DNA of 64,000 nt from positions 33,049 to 97,048 of the forward strand of contig NZ_JAPDKN010000027.1 in the NCBI RefSeq assembly GCF_026163565.1, given 5' to 3'. Source of the DNA: Chryseobacterium sp. YIM B08800. GTDB taxonomy: Bacteria; Bacteroidota; Bacteroidia; Flavobacteriales; Weeksellaceae. The number at the start of each line of letters is the position of its first letter. Positions within the stretch are counted from its first letter, which is position 1. Position numbers and translations under genes: made by a program. Of this stretch, positions 36,852 to 45,973 are shown in pieces. A model generated the notes under the pieces. That model was not told the origin of the DNA and searched no databases. It saw nothing but the letters and a program-made list of their open reading frames with translations.

Positions 36852-36874
36852 TATTTTTGTACAAATCCTAATTC
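36852..36874 (+). promoter_or_regulatory. -7 element and conserved leader of giant gene 3
   Basis: TATTTTTG at 36852-36859 followed by GTACAAATCCTAATTC (36859-36874), matching the leader of giant gene 2 at 15 of 16 positions. The promoter region was therefore copied together with the gene. Confidence 0.6.
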
Positions 36875-36880
36875 TACGTT

Positions 36881-39718
36881 ATGAGAAAACTTTTACTCAC
36901 TTTTTTATTGATGCTTTTTAGTAGCAATATACTCTTTGCACAAAGAGATACAGAGCACTGGATAGCACCTTTTTATGCATCTACAGCAACAACTCAGGCG
37001 CTGTATTTATCCACAGATTCGGTAACACCTTTTGTAGTTACCATTAACAGCAATAATGTTGCACTGGGAACGGTAACAATTAGCAAAGGAGCTCCTCAAA
37101 TCTTTACTGTTCCTGTCACAAGTATTTCTACCAATAATACTACTGAAGCTTTTAGTGTAATTAATAAAGGGTTATATATTAAGGCAGAAAAACCTTTTTA
37201 CTGTACTCTTAGATTGATTAATTCAACTCAACATGCCGAGGTGGTAACCAGTAAAGGTAAAGCTGGTATTGGTACAGAGTTTTTTGTTGCGAGTACACCT
37301 TCTACTCAAGTTGATAGTTCTAATAATTTTACAGCCGGAGTTTTAGCAACAGAAGATAATACAACAGTTACCGCTACTTGGAGCGCTACAGCCGTTTTCA
37401 CGTTTTTTGGAGCCACTCCAACAACCAACACCCACACTTTTGTTTTAAATAAAGGGCAGTCTTTTATTTTTGCGGGTCCTATTTCTGCTACAGTTCCATT
37501 CATGGGAGCAAAAATTGTAGCCAACAAGCCTATTACCCTTACTAACGGAAATGTTACTGCCAATTTTGGAATTAATACTTCTTCGGGAAGAGATATCATT
37601 TTAGATCAATCTGTACCAACAAGCAGACTTGGAAACACTTTTGCAATGGTAAGAACAAGATCTACCTCCGCAGACTTAGAAGGAGGAATCGTGATTGCTA
37701 CTGAAAATAATACCCAGGTATTTTTAAATGGATCTACAACTCCGGTTGCAACTTTAGCTCAAGGGCAATGGTACAGAATTTCTGGAAGCAGCTATATTGT
37801 ACAGGCTGGAGGAACACATGCAAATATGCTAATCAGTACTTCAAAAAATGTGTATTTATATCAACTCGTTTCGGTAAACAATGACAGTGCTACTTGCGGT
37901 TTCAATTATATTCCACCTTTAAACTGTTTTTTACCAAGAAAAATTGATGAGATTGGTAAAGTGGGCGAAATGCCTACAGGCACAGGAGGAGCGAGTGTGG
38001 TACCAAATGGTACTATCGTAAAGCTCAATATCTTAACTGAAGTAGGTGCTAACGTTACTTATACCGTAAATGGAGGAGCACCAATAACTCCAACGGCTGC
38101 GCAAGGACCATTTCCATTGACAGGAAATCCTAACTGGGTAACCTATGCAATACAGCCTATAGTTGGTAATATAGCTATACAATCTAATAAAGCAGTCACT
38201 GCAGGAATTAACGGAGGACACAGTACCTCAGGATATGGTGGATATTTCGCTGGATTTTCTTCAATCCCGCTTATTGCAAAACAGACAGGAGAATGTATTC
38301 CGGGATTAGTTTTGGAAGTAGATGATAGTTATGACACATATCAGTGGTTTAGAAATGACATCCCTATTCCTGGAGCAAACGGCAATTCTTATACACCAAC
38401 CCAATCTGGAAATTATACGGTGAGAATTACCGTAGGATCTTGTATCCCTGTAATAACTCCTGTATATAAAGTATTTACTTGTCTTAAAGAAACTGCTCAA
38501 GCAAAAACTGTATGTGAAGGATATTTAAATATCATCCCACAATTTACTTCATCTTCGCAAACATTTACTCCAGGTAGTGTTCAGATTATTACACCTCCTG
38601 CAAATGGTACAGCAATCATCAATCCTATAACCGGGGTTATTGGATATACTCCAAACAATGGTTTTGTAGGTATAGATACTATCGTTTATAAATTCTGCGG
38701 TAACGATCCTGAATTTGTAGATTGTGAGCAGATTACTCTTACATTAACGGTAGCAGAAAGCCCGGTAGTAAATGATACAACATTAAGAACCTGCTTCCTT
38801 GAAGAGAATATTGCTACAGGATTATTTAATCTTACCAATGCAATTGTAACTACACAACTTGGTACTACAAAAAAATATTATCCTTCTGTAACTGATGCTC
38901 ATAATCAGACAAATGAAATATTAGCTCCAGATCAATATGTAGCTCCTACTGGAGTTGCTTATGTGAGAGTAAGTAATGCAAATGGATGTTACCGTGTAGC
39001 AAAAATAAATTTGGTTGTTTTAGCACCAATAGAATCTGCTGTTTTGGTAGATAAAGTAATATGTATCGAAGACAAAACCGTATTAGATGCAGGACCTGGA
39101 TTTGACGGATACGAATGGAGTACAGGAGCTACTACACAAACCATCAGTAACGTTGGAGTAGGAACTTATTGGGTAAAGCTAAAAACAGGAGACTGTATTA
39201 CTAAGCAAGCTGTAAAAGTGTACGCTTCTGAGCAGCCGGTTATTACCAACATTGAAGTTACAGGAACAAGTATTACCGTAAATGTTACAGGAGGTGTTGC
39301 TCCTTACGAATATTCTATAAACAATATCAATTGGCAGTCTTCAAACGTATTTACAGATCTTCCGAGAGGTGATGTTAAAGTATATGTAAGAGATACATAC
39401 ACTTGTGTACCGATTGAAGTAGAGATTACAATTCCTAATATTGTTAATGTAATTACTCCAAATGGAGACGGGGTGAATGATGTTTTAGATTATTCTGCTC
39501 TTGCTAATAAGCCTAATTTGATATTAGGAATCTTTGATCGCTATGGAGTGCAAATCTTCGAAGGGAACAAAGACACTGGTTATAAATGGGATGGAACCAT
39601 TAATAAAACTAAAAAAGTTTCTACAGGAAATTACTGGTTTAGTATTACTTGGAATGAAGCAAAAACAAAAACTCCAATCAAATTCTCAGGCTGGATTTTA
39701 GTAAAAAACAGAGAATAA
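36881..39718 (+). CDS. giant secreted protein 3: IgGFc-binding-like N-terminus, Ig/SprB repeats, T9SS type B C-terminal domain
   Basis: A 945-residue protein, the shortest of the four; signal peptide ending ...ILFA/Q. It follows protein 2 closely: 'RDTEHWIAPFYAST', 'FVASTPSTQVDSSNNFTAGVLATEDNT', 'PLNCFLPRKIDEIGKVGEMP', Ig-like 'YDTYQWFRNDIPIPGA', 'EFVDCEQITLTL', then only one 'TTKKYYPSVTDA' module where protein 2 has two, 'YEWSTGATTQTISNVGVGTYWV', a SprB-like repeat, and ITPNGDGVND...VKNRE. The difference from protein 2 fits gain or loss of a single repeat module. No catalytic motif seen. Confidence 0.84.
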   Translation: MRKLLLTFLLMLFSSNILFAQRDTEHWIAPFYASTATTQALYLSTDSVTPFVVTINSNNVALGTVTISKGAPQIFTVPVTSISTNNTTEAFSVINKGLYIKAEKPFYCTLRLINSTQHAEVVTSKGKAGIGTEFFVASTPSTQVDSSNNFTAGVLATEDNTTVTATWSATAVFTFFGATPTTNTHTFVLNKGQSFIFAGPISATVPFMGAKIVANKPITLTNGNVTANFGINTSSGRDIILDQSVPTSRLGNTFAMVRTRSTSADLEGGIVIATENNTQVFLNGSTTPVATLAQGQWYRISGSSYIVQAGGTHANMLISTSKNVYLYQLVSVNNDSATCGFNYIPPLNCFLPRKIDEIGKVGEMPTGTGGASVVPNGTIVKLNILTEVGANVTYTVNGGAPITPTAAQGPFPLTGNPNWVTYAIQPIVGNIAIQSNKAVTAGINGGHSTSGYGGYFAGFSSIPLIAKQTGECIPGLVLEVDDSYDTYQWFRNDIPIPGANGNSYTPTQSGNYTVRITVGSCIPVITPVYKVFTCLKETAQAKTVCEGYLNIIPQFTSSSQTFTPGSVQIITPPANGTAIINPITGVIGYTPNNGFVGIDTIVYKFCGNDPEFVDCEQITLTLTVAESPVVNDTTLRTCFLEENIATGLFNLTNAIVTTQLGTTKKYYPSVTDAHNQTNEILAPDQYVAPTGVAYVRVSNANGCYRVAKINLVVLAPIESAVLVDKVICIEDKTVLDAGPGFDGYEWSTGATTQTISNVGVGTYWVKLKTGDCITKQAVKVYASEQPVITNIEVTGTSITVNVTGGVAPYEYSINNINWQSSNVFTDLPRGDVKVYVRDTYTCVPIEVEITIPNIVNVITPNGDGVNDVLDYSALANKPNLILGIFDRYGVQIFEGNKDTGYKWDGTINKTKKVSTGNYWFSITWNEAKTKTPIKFSGWILVKNRE

Positions 39719-39743
39719 CCAATTTTTAAATCAAATATTATTA

Positions 39744-39772
39744 AAAACCACGATATCATTATCGTGGTTTTT
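39744..39772 (+). terminator. terminator after giant gene 3
   Basis: AAAACCACGAT / ATCGTGGTTTT stem with T-rich tail. Confidence 0.85.
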
Positions 39773-39806
39773 GTTTATTTTTAAAACTATTAACGTATTT
39801 TATTAT

Positions 39807-39814
39807 TAAATTTG
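39807..39814 (+). promoter_or_regulatory. -7 element of giant gene 4
   Basis: TAAATTTG, 19 bp before the ATG at 39834, the same spacing as before giant gene 1. Confidence 0.5.
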
Positions 39815-39833
39815 TGGTAAAATCGAGTTCAAA

Positions 39834-42800
39834 ATGAAGAAAATTTTATCTTTTTTCCTTATTTTTTATATATTCTCTACTTCACTTGCTCAGCTGGATC
39901 GAGAACATTGGTTTGCTCCCATGGTAGATCGTACAGGAAACCCAAACCCTTATCAAAAACTTTATCTTTCCACAAACCGTACGACTCCATTTGCTGTTAC
40001 CATTTACAATAACAATGTTGTTATTGGTACAGTTACGATTAGTAAAAATAATCCACAAAAATTTGATGTCCTTCGAGACTATATTATTACAACCTTACAG
40101 ACAGATTTATTTACTCCAACCTCAAAAGGTTTATATTTAAAAGCTGACTTTCCCTTTTATGCGAATCTAAGATTTTCAGTTTTTAACCATGCAGAAATTA
40201 TTACCTCAAAGGGAATTGCTTCTACAGGCACAACTTTTCATGCAGCTTCTGCTCCTATTACGGTAAATAATGATATCCTCAATTTCATGACCAGTGTTTT
40301 GGCTACTGAAGACAATACAACAGTTACCATCTCCGGATATAAAAATACCGTACAGTTCTCAAACGGAACATCAGGAACAACGAACCCTACTCTAACTTTT
40401 ACATTAAACAAAGGACAATCTTATATTATTGACGGAATTGGAAATATTACCGGAAATTTTGATGGTTTTATTGGTGCTAAAATTGTCGCCACAAAACCTG
40501 TAAATATTACCAACGGAAACTTCAACGGACAATATGCCGGAAACAATTCTAACAGTTCTGATATTCTGATGGATCAATCGATACCGGTAAGCAAGCTTGG
40601 GAATACTTTTGCCCTTGTAAAAGGTAACGGAAACATCGGCAGCAATATGGAAGGAGCTGTGGTAATTGCCACTCAAGATAACACAGCAGTTTATGTAAAT
40701 AATGAATTAACACCTATTGCCAATCTAAATACCGGACAATACTTTGTAATCCCTGATACAAAATATCAGCTTCAAGGCACCTCTCATTATAATCTTTATG
40801 TGGTAACAACCAAAAATGCTTACGTGTATCAAATACTTGCAGGAGCAGCTACCACAGGAAACGAAGTTGCAACGGGTGGTTTTAATTTCATTCCGGCGCT
40901 TAACTGCTATCTTCCAAAGCAGATTGACGAGATTGGACTCATTAATGAAAACTTTGTACATACCAATAATAACCCAGCAGGAATTCTTACCATTCCAACC
41001 AAATTAAATCTGATTACAGAAAGAGGAGCCGCTGTTTTGGTCAATGGAAATCCTCCTCCAGCAGGAACTGGACCGTTTGATATGACGGGTACAGCCAACT
41101 GGGTAACTTATGGAATTCCCAATACAACAGGAACGATTACAGTAACTTCAACAAAAGCAATCACTGCTGGAATTACCGCAGGTAGTGATGCTGTAGGATA
41201 CGGCGGATTTTTTGCAGGATTCTCTACACAACCCGTTATTTTAAAATCTGGCGGCGACTGCGTTCCGGGAATTGTACTTACTGTAGATCCTGTAATCTAT
41301 GATTCTTACCAATGGTATGTAAATGGAAATCTTATTCCGGGAGCTACATCATCTTCCTACACCCCTACCGGATCAGGAAATTATACCTGTGCAGTAACTA
41401 TGGGAACTTGTGCCGCACTTGTAACAGCACCTTTCAAAGTTTTAAACTGTATGAAACAAACTGCTGTAACGTACAATATTTGTGATACAAAAGTTATTAC
41501 TCCTACATTTACAAGCTCTACACAGACTCCGGTAGCTGCAACTGTTGCCATTACCACCGCACCAACTTTGGGAACAGCCACTATTAATGCTGCAACGGGA
41601 GTTATTACTTATACAGCGACAAATCCTTCAGCTGGAGGAACCGATACATTTGTGTATACTTTCTGTGGAAATGATCCCAACTTTACAGATTGCGAAACTG
41701 TTACAGTAACTATTAATATTCATCCTGTAACCGTAAATAATGCTACATTAAACGCCTGTAATGTCAACGGCAACGGGACTTTTAATCTTACAACAGCTGT
41801 TGTTACGACAAACACTCCGGTAACGATTACGTATTATCCAACCCTACTTGATGCACAAAACGAAAATTTAGCTGCATTAATAACTGTTCCCACTACATAT
41901 CCTGCACCGAATGGAACTATCGTATACGCCGTTGTAAAAAATCCTACAGGATGTAAAAATATTGCACAGATTACATTAAATCTGTTTCCTTTAGCAATCG
42001 TTACTCCTGCCAATATGGGAAATCAGTGTGACGAAAATATGGATGGAACTGTGAATGTTGTACTTTCAGATATCACCCAATTAATATTAAATAACCCGGC
42101 TTATTTTACTAATGTAAGATACTATGCTCAATTAGCAGATGCCAATTTAGGAAATGCCAATACGCTTCCTAATAACTGGAGCTACAACACCAATACGACT
42201 ATTTTCATTCGTGTAGAATCTCCTGATGGATGTGCTCCTGTTATTCAGCCAGTTAATTTTACTGTGGGTACAAAACTTACTTTAATTAAAAATGCTTTCA
42301 ACACCGATTTTTGCGATGATGATTTAGATGGAATAAAACCTATAAATCTATCATTTTTCTTAAATCAGTTTACAGTAGATCCACTTGTTACCGTTACTTA
42401 TCATGCAACTCTTGCAGATGCACAGAATGACGTTTCACCAATTAGTGGTGCAGTTACACTTACCGGATCTCATACTTATTACATCAGGTTTGAAAAAAGT
42501 GGTTTCTGTCCGGATGTAGCTACCATAAGAATCAATCTTAAAGTTCCTAAAAAATCTGATATTTTATCAGATAAAGTAATTTGCCCTAAAACGAATACAA
42601 ACTTAGACGCAGGTCCGGGGTTTGATTCTTATCTTTGGAGCACAGGAGCTACAACGCCTGTAATTTCTAATGTTCCGGCTGGTAATTATTGGGTTGAGCT
42701 TGGGTTTAACGGATGTGTTTACAGACAATTTGTAAATGTTTCAGAATCTACTTTACCGGTGATTACATCCATTGACATCAACGGATCTACTGTGACAATC

Positions 42801-43253
42801 GGCGTAAGTGGAGGTACACCGGCTTATGAATATTCTCTTGACGGTTTTATTTGGCAGACTTCTAATGTATTTACCAATGTTGTAAGAGGAACCTACACGA
42901 TTTATGTGAGAGATTCTTTGAATTGCGATATTGTAAAAAAAGATTTTGTAATCATTAATCTGATTAACACGATTACCCCAAATGGTGACGGTAGAAATGA
43001 CCACATAGACTATTCTGCATTGATGAGCAAAGAAAATCTTGAATTCAGAATTTTTGACAGATATGGTGCCGAAGTTTTCCGTGGAACACCTTCCAACAAA
43101 TTTACCTGGGACGGAAATATGAAAGGAAGACCGGTTTCTACCGCAACATATTGGTATTTTATAAGTTGGACAGAACTTGGGAACGTAACCAGTGTAAAAT
43201 ATTCGAGCTGGCTACTGGTAAAACACAGAAACAATAGTCTGTGGGACAAATAA
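39834..43253 (+). CDS. giant secreted protein 4: IgGFc-binding-like N-terminus, Ig/SprB repeats, T9SS type B C-terminal domain
   Basis: A 1139-residue member of the array; signal peptide ending ...TSLA/Q. Like protein 1 it has 'LDREHWFAPM', a '[QV]KGNGNIGSNMEGAVVIATQDNT' segment, and one copy of the CDxDxDG unit ('CDENMDGTVNV', 'CDDDLDGIKPINL'), which protein 1 has twice. Ig-like domain 'YDSYQWYVNGNLIPGAT', 'YLWSTGATTPVISNVPAGNYWVELGFNGC', SprB-like repeat, and C-terminal domain ITPNGDGRNDHIDY. It ends KHRNNSLWDK rather than VKNRE, an eight-residue extension beyond the usual end that could affect T9SS recognition. Confidence 0.84.
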   Translation: MKKILSFFLIFYIFSTSLAQLDREHWFAPMVDRTGNPNPYQKLYLSTNRTTPFAVTIYNNNVVIGTVTISKNNPQKFDVLRDYIITTLQTDLFTPTSKGLYLKADFPFYANLRFSVFNHAEIITSKGIASTGTTFHAASAPITVNNDILNFMTSVLATEDNTTVTISGYKNTVQFSNGTSGTTNPTLTFTLNKGQSYIIDGIGNITGNFDGFIGAKIVATKPVNITNGNFNGQYAGNNSNSSDILMDQSIPVSKLGNTFALVKGNGNIGSNMEGAVVIATQDNTAVYVNNELTPIANLNTGQYFVIPDTKYQLQGTSHYNLYVVTTKNAYVYQILAGAATTGNEVATGGFNFIPALNCYLPKQIDEIGLINENFVHTNNNPAGILTIPTKLNLITERGAAVLVNGNPPPAGTGPFDMTGTANWVTYGIPNTTGTITVTSTKAITAGITAGSDAVGYGGFFAGFSTQPVILKSGGDCVPGIVLTVDPVIYDSYQWYVNGNLIPGATSSSYTPTGSGNYTCAVTMGTCAALVTAPFKVLNCMKQTAVTYNICDTKVITPTFTSSTQTPVAATVAITTAPTLGTATINAATGVITYTATNPSAGGTDTFVYTFCGNDPNFTDCETVTVTINIHPVTVNNATLNACNVNGNGTFNLTTAVVTTNTPVTITYYPTLLDAQNENLAALITVPTTYPAPNGTIVYAVVKNPTGCKNIAQITLNLFPLAIVTPANMGNQCDENMDGTVNVVLSDITQLILNNPAYFTNVRYYAQLADANLGNANTLPNNWSYNTNTTIFIRVESPDGCAPVIQPVNFTVGTKLTLIKNAFNTDFCDDDLDGIKPINLSFFLNQFTVDPLVTVTYHATLADAQNDVSPISGAVTLTGSHTYYIRFEKSGFCPDVATIRINLKVPKKSDILSDKVICPKTNTNLDAGPGFDSYLWSTGATTPVISNVPAGNYWVELGFNGCVYRQFVNVSESTLPVITSIDINGSTVTIGVSGGTPAYEYSLDGFIWQTSNVFTNVVRGTYTIYVRDSLNCDIVKKDFVIINLINTITPNGDGRNDHIDYSALMSKENLEFRIFDRYGAEVFRGTPSNKFTWDGNMKGRPVSTATYWYFISWTELGNVTSVKYSSWLLVKHRNNSLWDK

Positions 43254-43376
43254 TTTTAATGTTTTAAACAAAAAAAATACTTTCTATAACATACATTAAC
43301 ATGTTTGATATAAAGTTTAATATAATTTTAACCACATATTGATAAATCTCACACAAAAACTGACGTAATTCTTATG

Positions 43377-43384
43377 TAATTTTG
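43377..43384 (+). promoter_or_regulatory. -7 element of the gene at 43393
   Basis: TAATTTTG ends 8 bp before the ATG; a very short leader is predicted. No hairpin terminator was recognised in the 139-bp gap after giant gene 4. Confidence 0.5.
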
Positions 43385-43392
43385 CACAACAT

Positions 43393-44181
43393 ATGAAGAA
43401 ACTCTTATTAATTATATTGTTGGTTTTTATAAGTAAGATTAATGCGCAGAATTATTCCGGTGAAGTCTTTTTACGAGACAATTCGGTGTTGTATCTTAAT
43501 CAGGTTTATGTAACCAATCTTACAACACTCAAAACTGTTCTTACAAGCTATAGTGGAGAATTTAATATAAAAGCAGAACCCGGAGATGTTATACGTTTTA
43601 CATCAATTATTACAGAAAGAAAAGATGTAAAACTGACGCCGCAAATGTTCAGCTCTAAAAATCTAGTCGAATTAAAAGTAGCGTATTACGATATTCAGGA
43701 GGTTGTTATCAGCAGATTCAGACCTACCGGAAACTTAAGATATGATGTAAACTCTATCCGAAAAGAAGATAAAGCACTTGCTTTGAAAAAAGTAATTGGT
43801 CTTCCCGAGCCAAAAGGCGACGGTACTTCTCCTGTACTTCCTGTTGCTGGTTTCAGAGATGGAGGTCTTACGTTTAGTTTAGAAAGTATATTTGATATTC
43901 TTTCTGGTGATCGTAAGAAAAAGCAACGTTTGGTAGCTTATGAAAGAATGAACAGCTCTGTGACTAACATCAAAAATTATTTAGGACATGATTATTTCAC
44001 AAGGCTTAAAATTCCTGAAAACCTTATCGACAACTTCTTACAGTTTGTTTATACTTCCGAGAATATCGAAGTGTATATACAAAGCGGAAATTACGAAGCC
44101 ATAAAATTACCTATCGAAAAATACCTTCCTATTTATCAGAGAAGATTAAAAAATTCGCATCTTCAGGATGTTGTAAAATAA
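43393..44181 (+). CDS. secreted carboxypeptidase-regulatory-like protein
   Basis: A 262-residue protein with a signal peptide (cut after Ala18, ...INA/Q), then a beta-sandwich of the CarboxypepD_reg-like type at about 20-95 ('YSGEVFLRDNSVLYLNQVYVTNL', 'SYSGEFNIKAEPGDVIRFTSI'), the fold found as an N-terminal module of TonB-dependent receptors. The rest ('TGNLRYDVNSIRKEDKALALKK', 'YLGHDYFTRLKIPENLIDNFLQF') resembles other stand-alone Bacteroidota members of unknown role. It directly follows the array of giant proteins, so an accessory role there is possible but unproven. Confidence 0.68.
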   Translation: MKKLLLIILLVFISKINAQNYSGEVFLRDNSVLYLNQVYVTNLTTLKTVLTSYSGEFNIKAEPGDVIRFTSIITERKDVKLTPQMFSSKNLVELKVAYYDIQEVVISRFRPTGNLRYDVNSIRKEDKALALKKVIGLPEPKGDGTSPVLPVAGFRDGGLTFSLESIFDILSGDRKKKQRLVAYERMNSSVTNIKNYLGHDYFTRLKIPENLIDNFLQFVYTSENIEVYIQSGNYEAIKLPIEKYLPIYQRRLKNSHLQDVVK

Positions 44182-44334
44182 TTAGGATCATTTTAAGGCA
44201 AAATTTATTAAAAACAAATCTTAACACTTTAGTTTTAAAAAATTGCCTAATTTTAGTAAAAGCAACTATTATCAAGAGTTTAAATAATTTTTATAAGAAT
44301 TAATTTAAGCATTATCACCAAACATACTATTTCA

Positions 44335-45114
44335 ATGAAAAAGTTAGTTTTACTTTTCACCACTTTATTGTTTCTTACATTCTCGGCACAGAAGCAAGGC
44401 AAAGATTACAGCAATATTCTTAAAAGCAAGAATATCTATGAAATCAATGCCTTTCTGAGAGATGCACATCCGGATGACCCTCGAAGATCTATTCTAAAGC
44501 CAAGAGTAATGGATTTTATGAAGGAGTACATCAAAAATGCGCCACCCGGTGACAGAAAAGTAAGAGAAATGCAGGAAAATCTTGCGAGACTGAAGAGAGG
44601 ACCATCTACAAAAGTTTCTTTTGAGGAGATGAATGCTATGATTAAGCAGAAGCAAATCTTAAAATATCAAAAACAATTACAGGTCGGTCAGTCAGCAGTT
44701 GCTTATACGCCAAGTTCAGCGCAAAACGTTTATGTAACCTCTACTTCTGCCACGAAAAACACCAAAGTAATTGCAGATACAGAAGCTTCTGAATTTAATA
44801 TGTTGATGGGAGAAAATCCTATTGAGCATAAAAATAAAACCGTGAAAATCCTTAACTCTCTTTTTGACAACGATCCCAATTCAAAAGAATGTATCGTGAT
44901 GATTGAGAACAAATCTGATTGTAATATTATCGTAAGAATTGAAGGTATCGGAAATACAAAATACAGACTTCCTATTCCGGCTCATGGCGACAACTCTATT
45001 GTTGTAGAAAAAGGAGATTATTTATTTACAAGTATTGTTTGCGGAGCGCAGTATGCATCGCAAAAAACCGTTCAAAAACCATTAATGGTGGCTTTAGGAA
45101 GTTCATCAAAATAG
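44335..45114 (+). CDS. secreted protein with DUF6759-type C-terminal domain
   Basis: A 259-residue protein: signal peptide cut after Ala18, an N-terminal segment 'LKSKNIYEINAFLRDAHPDDPRRSILKPRVMDFM' which recurs in the lipoprotein at 46515 ('LKSTNISEIEEYLGKAHPEDPKTRILKQRI'), a charged and then Ser/Thr-rich linker, and the C-terminal domain 'ILNSLFDNDPNSKECIVMIENKSDCNIIVRIEG' to 'SIVCGAQYASQ'. It is the non-lipoprotein, two-domain form of the family. Function unknown. It has a 153-bp AT-rich upstream region with no clear TAnnTTTG. Confidence 0.7.
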   Translation: MKKLVLLFTTLLFLTFSAQKQGKDYSNILKSKNIYEINAFLRDAHPDDPRRSILKPRVMDFMKEYIKNAPPGDRKVREMQENLARLKRGPSTKVSFEEMNAMIKQKQILKYQKQLQVGQSAVAYTPSSAQNVYVTSTSATKNTKVIADTEASEFNMLMGENPIEHKNKTVKILNSLFDNDPNSKECIVMIENKSDCNIIVRIEGIGNTKYRLPIPAHGDNSIVVEKGDYLFTSIVCGAQYASQKTVQKPLMVALGSSSK

Positions 45115-45165
45115 GCTCTCCTACTTTTCGTTCAGATTAAAAATTTAAATGCTGCATAATTTTCG

Positions 45166-45173
45166 TAATTTTG
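45166..45173 (+). promoter_or_regulatory. trmB -7 promoter element
   Basis: TAATTTTG, 18 bp before the trmB ATG. Confidence 0.55.
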
Positions 45174-45191
45174 CGGCATTTCATATAATTC

Positions 45192-45869
45192 ATGGGCAAA
45201 AATAAATTAAGAAGATTCGCAGAAAACAAAACATTACCAAACGTTGTACAACCTACAAGAGAAGAAGCCCTTAAAGGTTTTGAACTAAAAGGAAACTGGA
45301 GAAAAGATTTCTTTAAAAACGACCAACCGATTGTTTTAGAATTGGGTTGTGGAAAAGGTGAATATACTGTAGGTCTTGCAAAAACTTTCACAGATAAAAA
45401 CTTTATCGGTATTGATATAAAAGGAGCAAGATTCTGGTTTGGCGCCAAAGAAGCTGCAGAAAACGGAATGAATAATGTAGGTTTTCTAAGATCTCAAATC
45501 GAATTGATAGAATATTATTTTGCTGAAAACGAAGTTGACGAAATCTGGATTACCTTCCCGGATCCGCAGATTAAATATAAACGTACAAAACATAGATTAA
45601 CCCACCCTGATTTTCTTGAAAGATATAAGAAATTCTTAAAACCTGGTGGAATTGTACATTTAAAAACCGATTCGGAGTTTTTACATGGCTATACTTTAGG
45701 TTATTTACAAGGTGCGGGTTACGAAATCATCTCTGCGCATCACGATATTTACGGAGCTTTGGAATACGATCCGAATACGCCTCATTTAAGAGATATCCGT
45801 ACATATTATGAAGAATTGTTTTCGGCAAAAGGAAAAACAATTACTTATATAAAATTTAAGATTAATTAA
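45192..45869 (+). CDS. trmB: tRNA (guanine-N7)-methyltransferase
   Basis: A 225-residue SAM-dependent enzyme with motif I 'VLELGCGKGEYTVGLAKTF', 'FIGIDIKGARFWFGAKEA', the TrmB-specific 'EIWITFPDPQIKYKRTKHRLTHPDFL', and 'LKTDSEFLHGYT'. It forms m7G46 in tRNA. It interrupts a set of DUF6759-type genes (one before, two after) but has its own promoter and terminator, so no functional link is implied. Confidence 0.95.
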   Translation: MGKNKLRRFAENKTLPNVVQPTREEALKGFELKGNWRKDFFKNDQPIVLELGCGKGEYTVGLAKTFTDKNFIGIDIKGARFWFGAKEAAENGMNNVGFLRSQIELIEYYFAENEVDEIWITFPDPQIKYKRTKHRLTHPDFLERYKKFLKPGGIVHLKTDSEFLHGYTLGYLQGAGYEIISAHHDIYGALEYDPNTPHLRDIRTYYEELFSAKGKTITYIKFKIN

Positions 45870-45878
45870 ATCCATTTT

Positions 45879-45908
45879 GAAGCTGTAAATTATTTTGCAG
45901 CTTTTTTT
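45879..45908 (+). terminator. trmB intrinsic terminator
   Basis: GAAGCTG(T)AAAT / TATTTTGCAGCTT stem with a T-run. Confidence 0.7.
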
Positions 45909-45973
45909 GGGCAATAAAGCAAGCTTTTCTGAGTTTAATAAAAAGTTTAAATTTACTTTCAGAAAATATTAAT

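Noticed and set aside
29515..43253. Calling the four giant proteins IgG-binding virulence factors
   Set aside because: The N-terminal module only resembles a family named for IgGFc binding; nothing in the sequence shows antibody binding.
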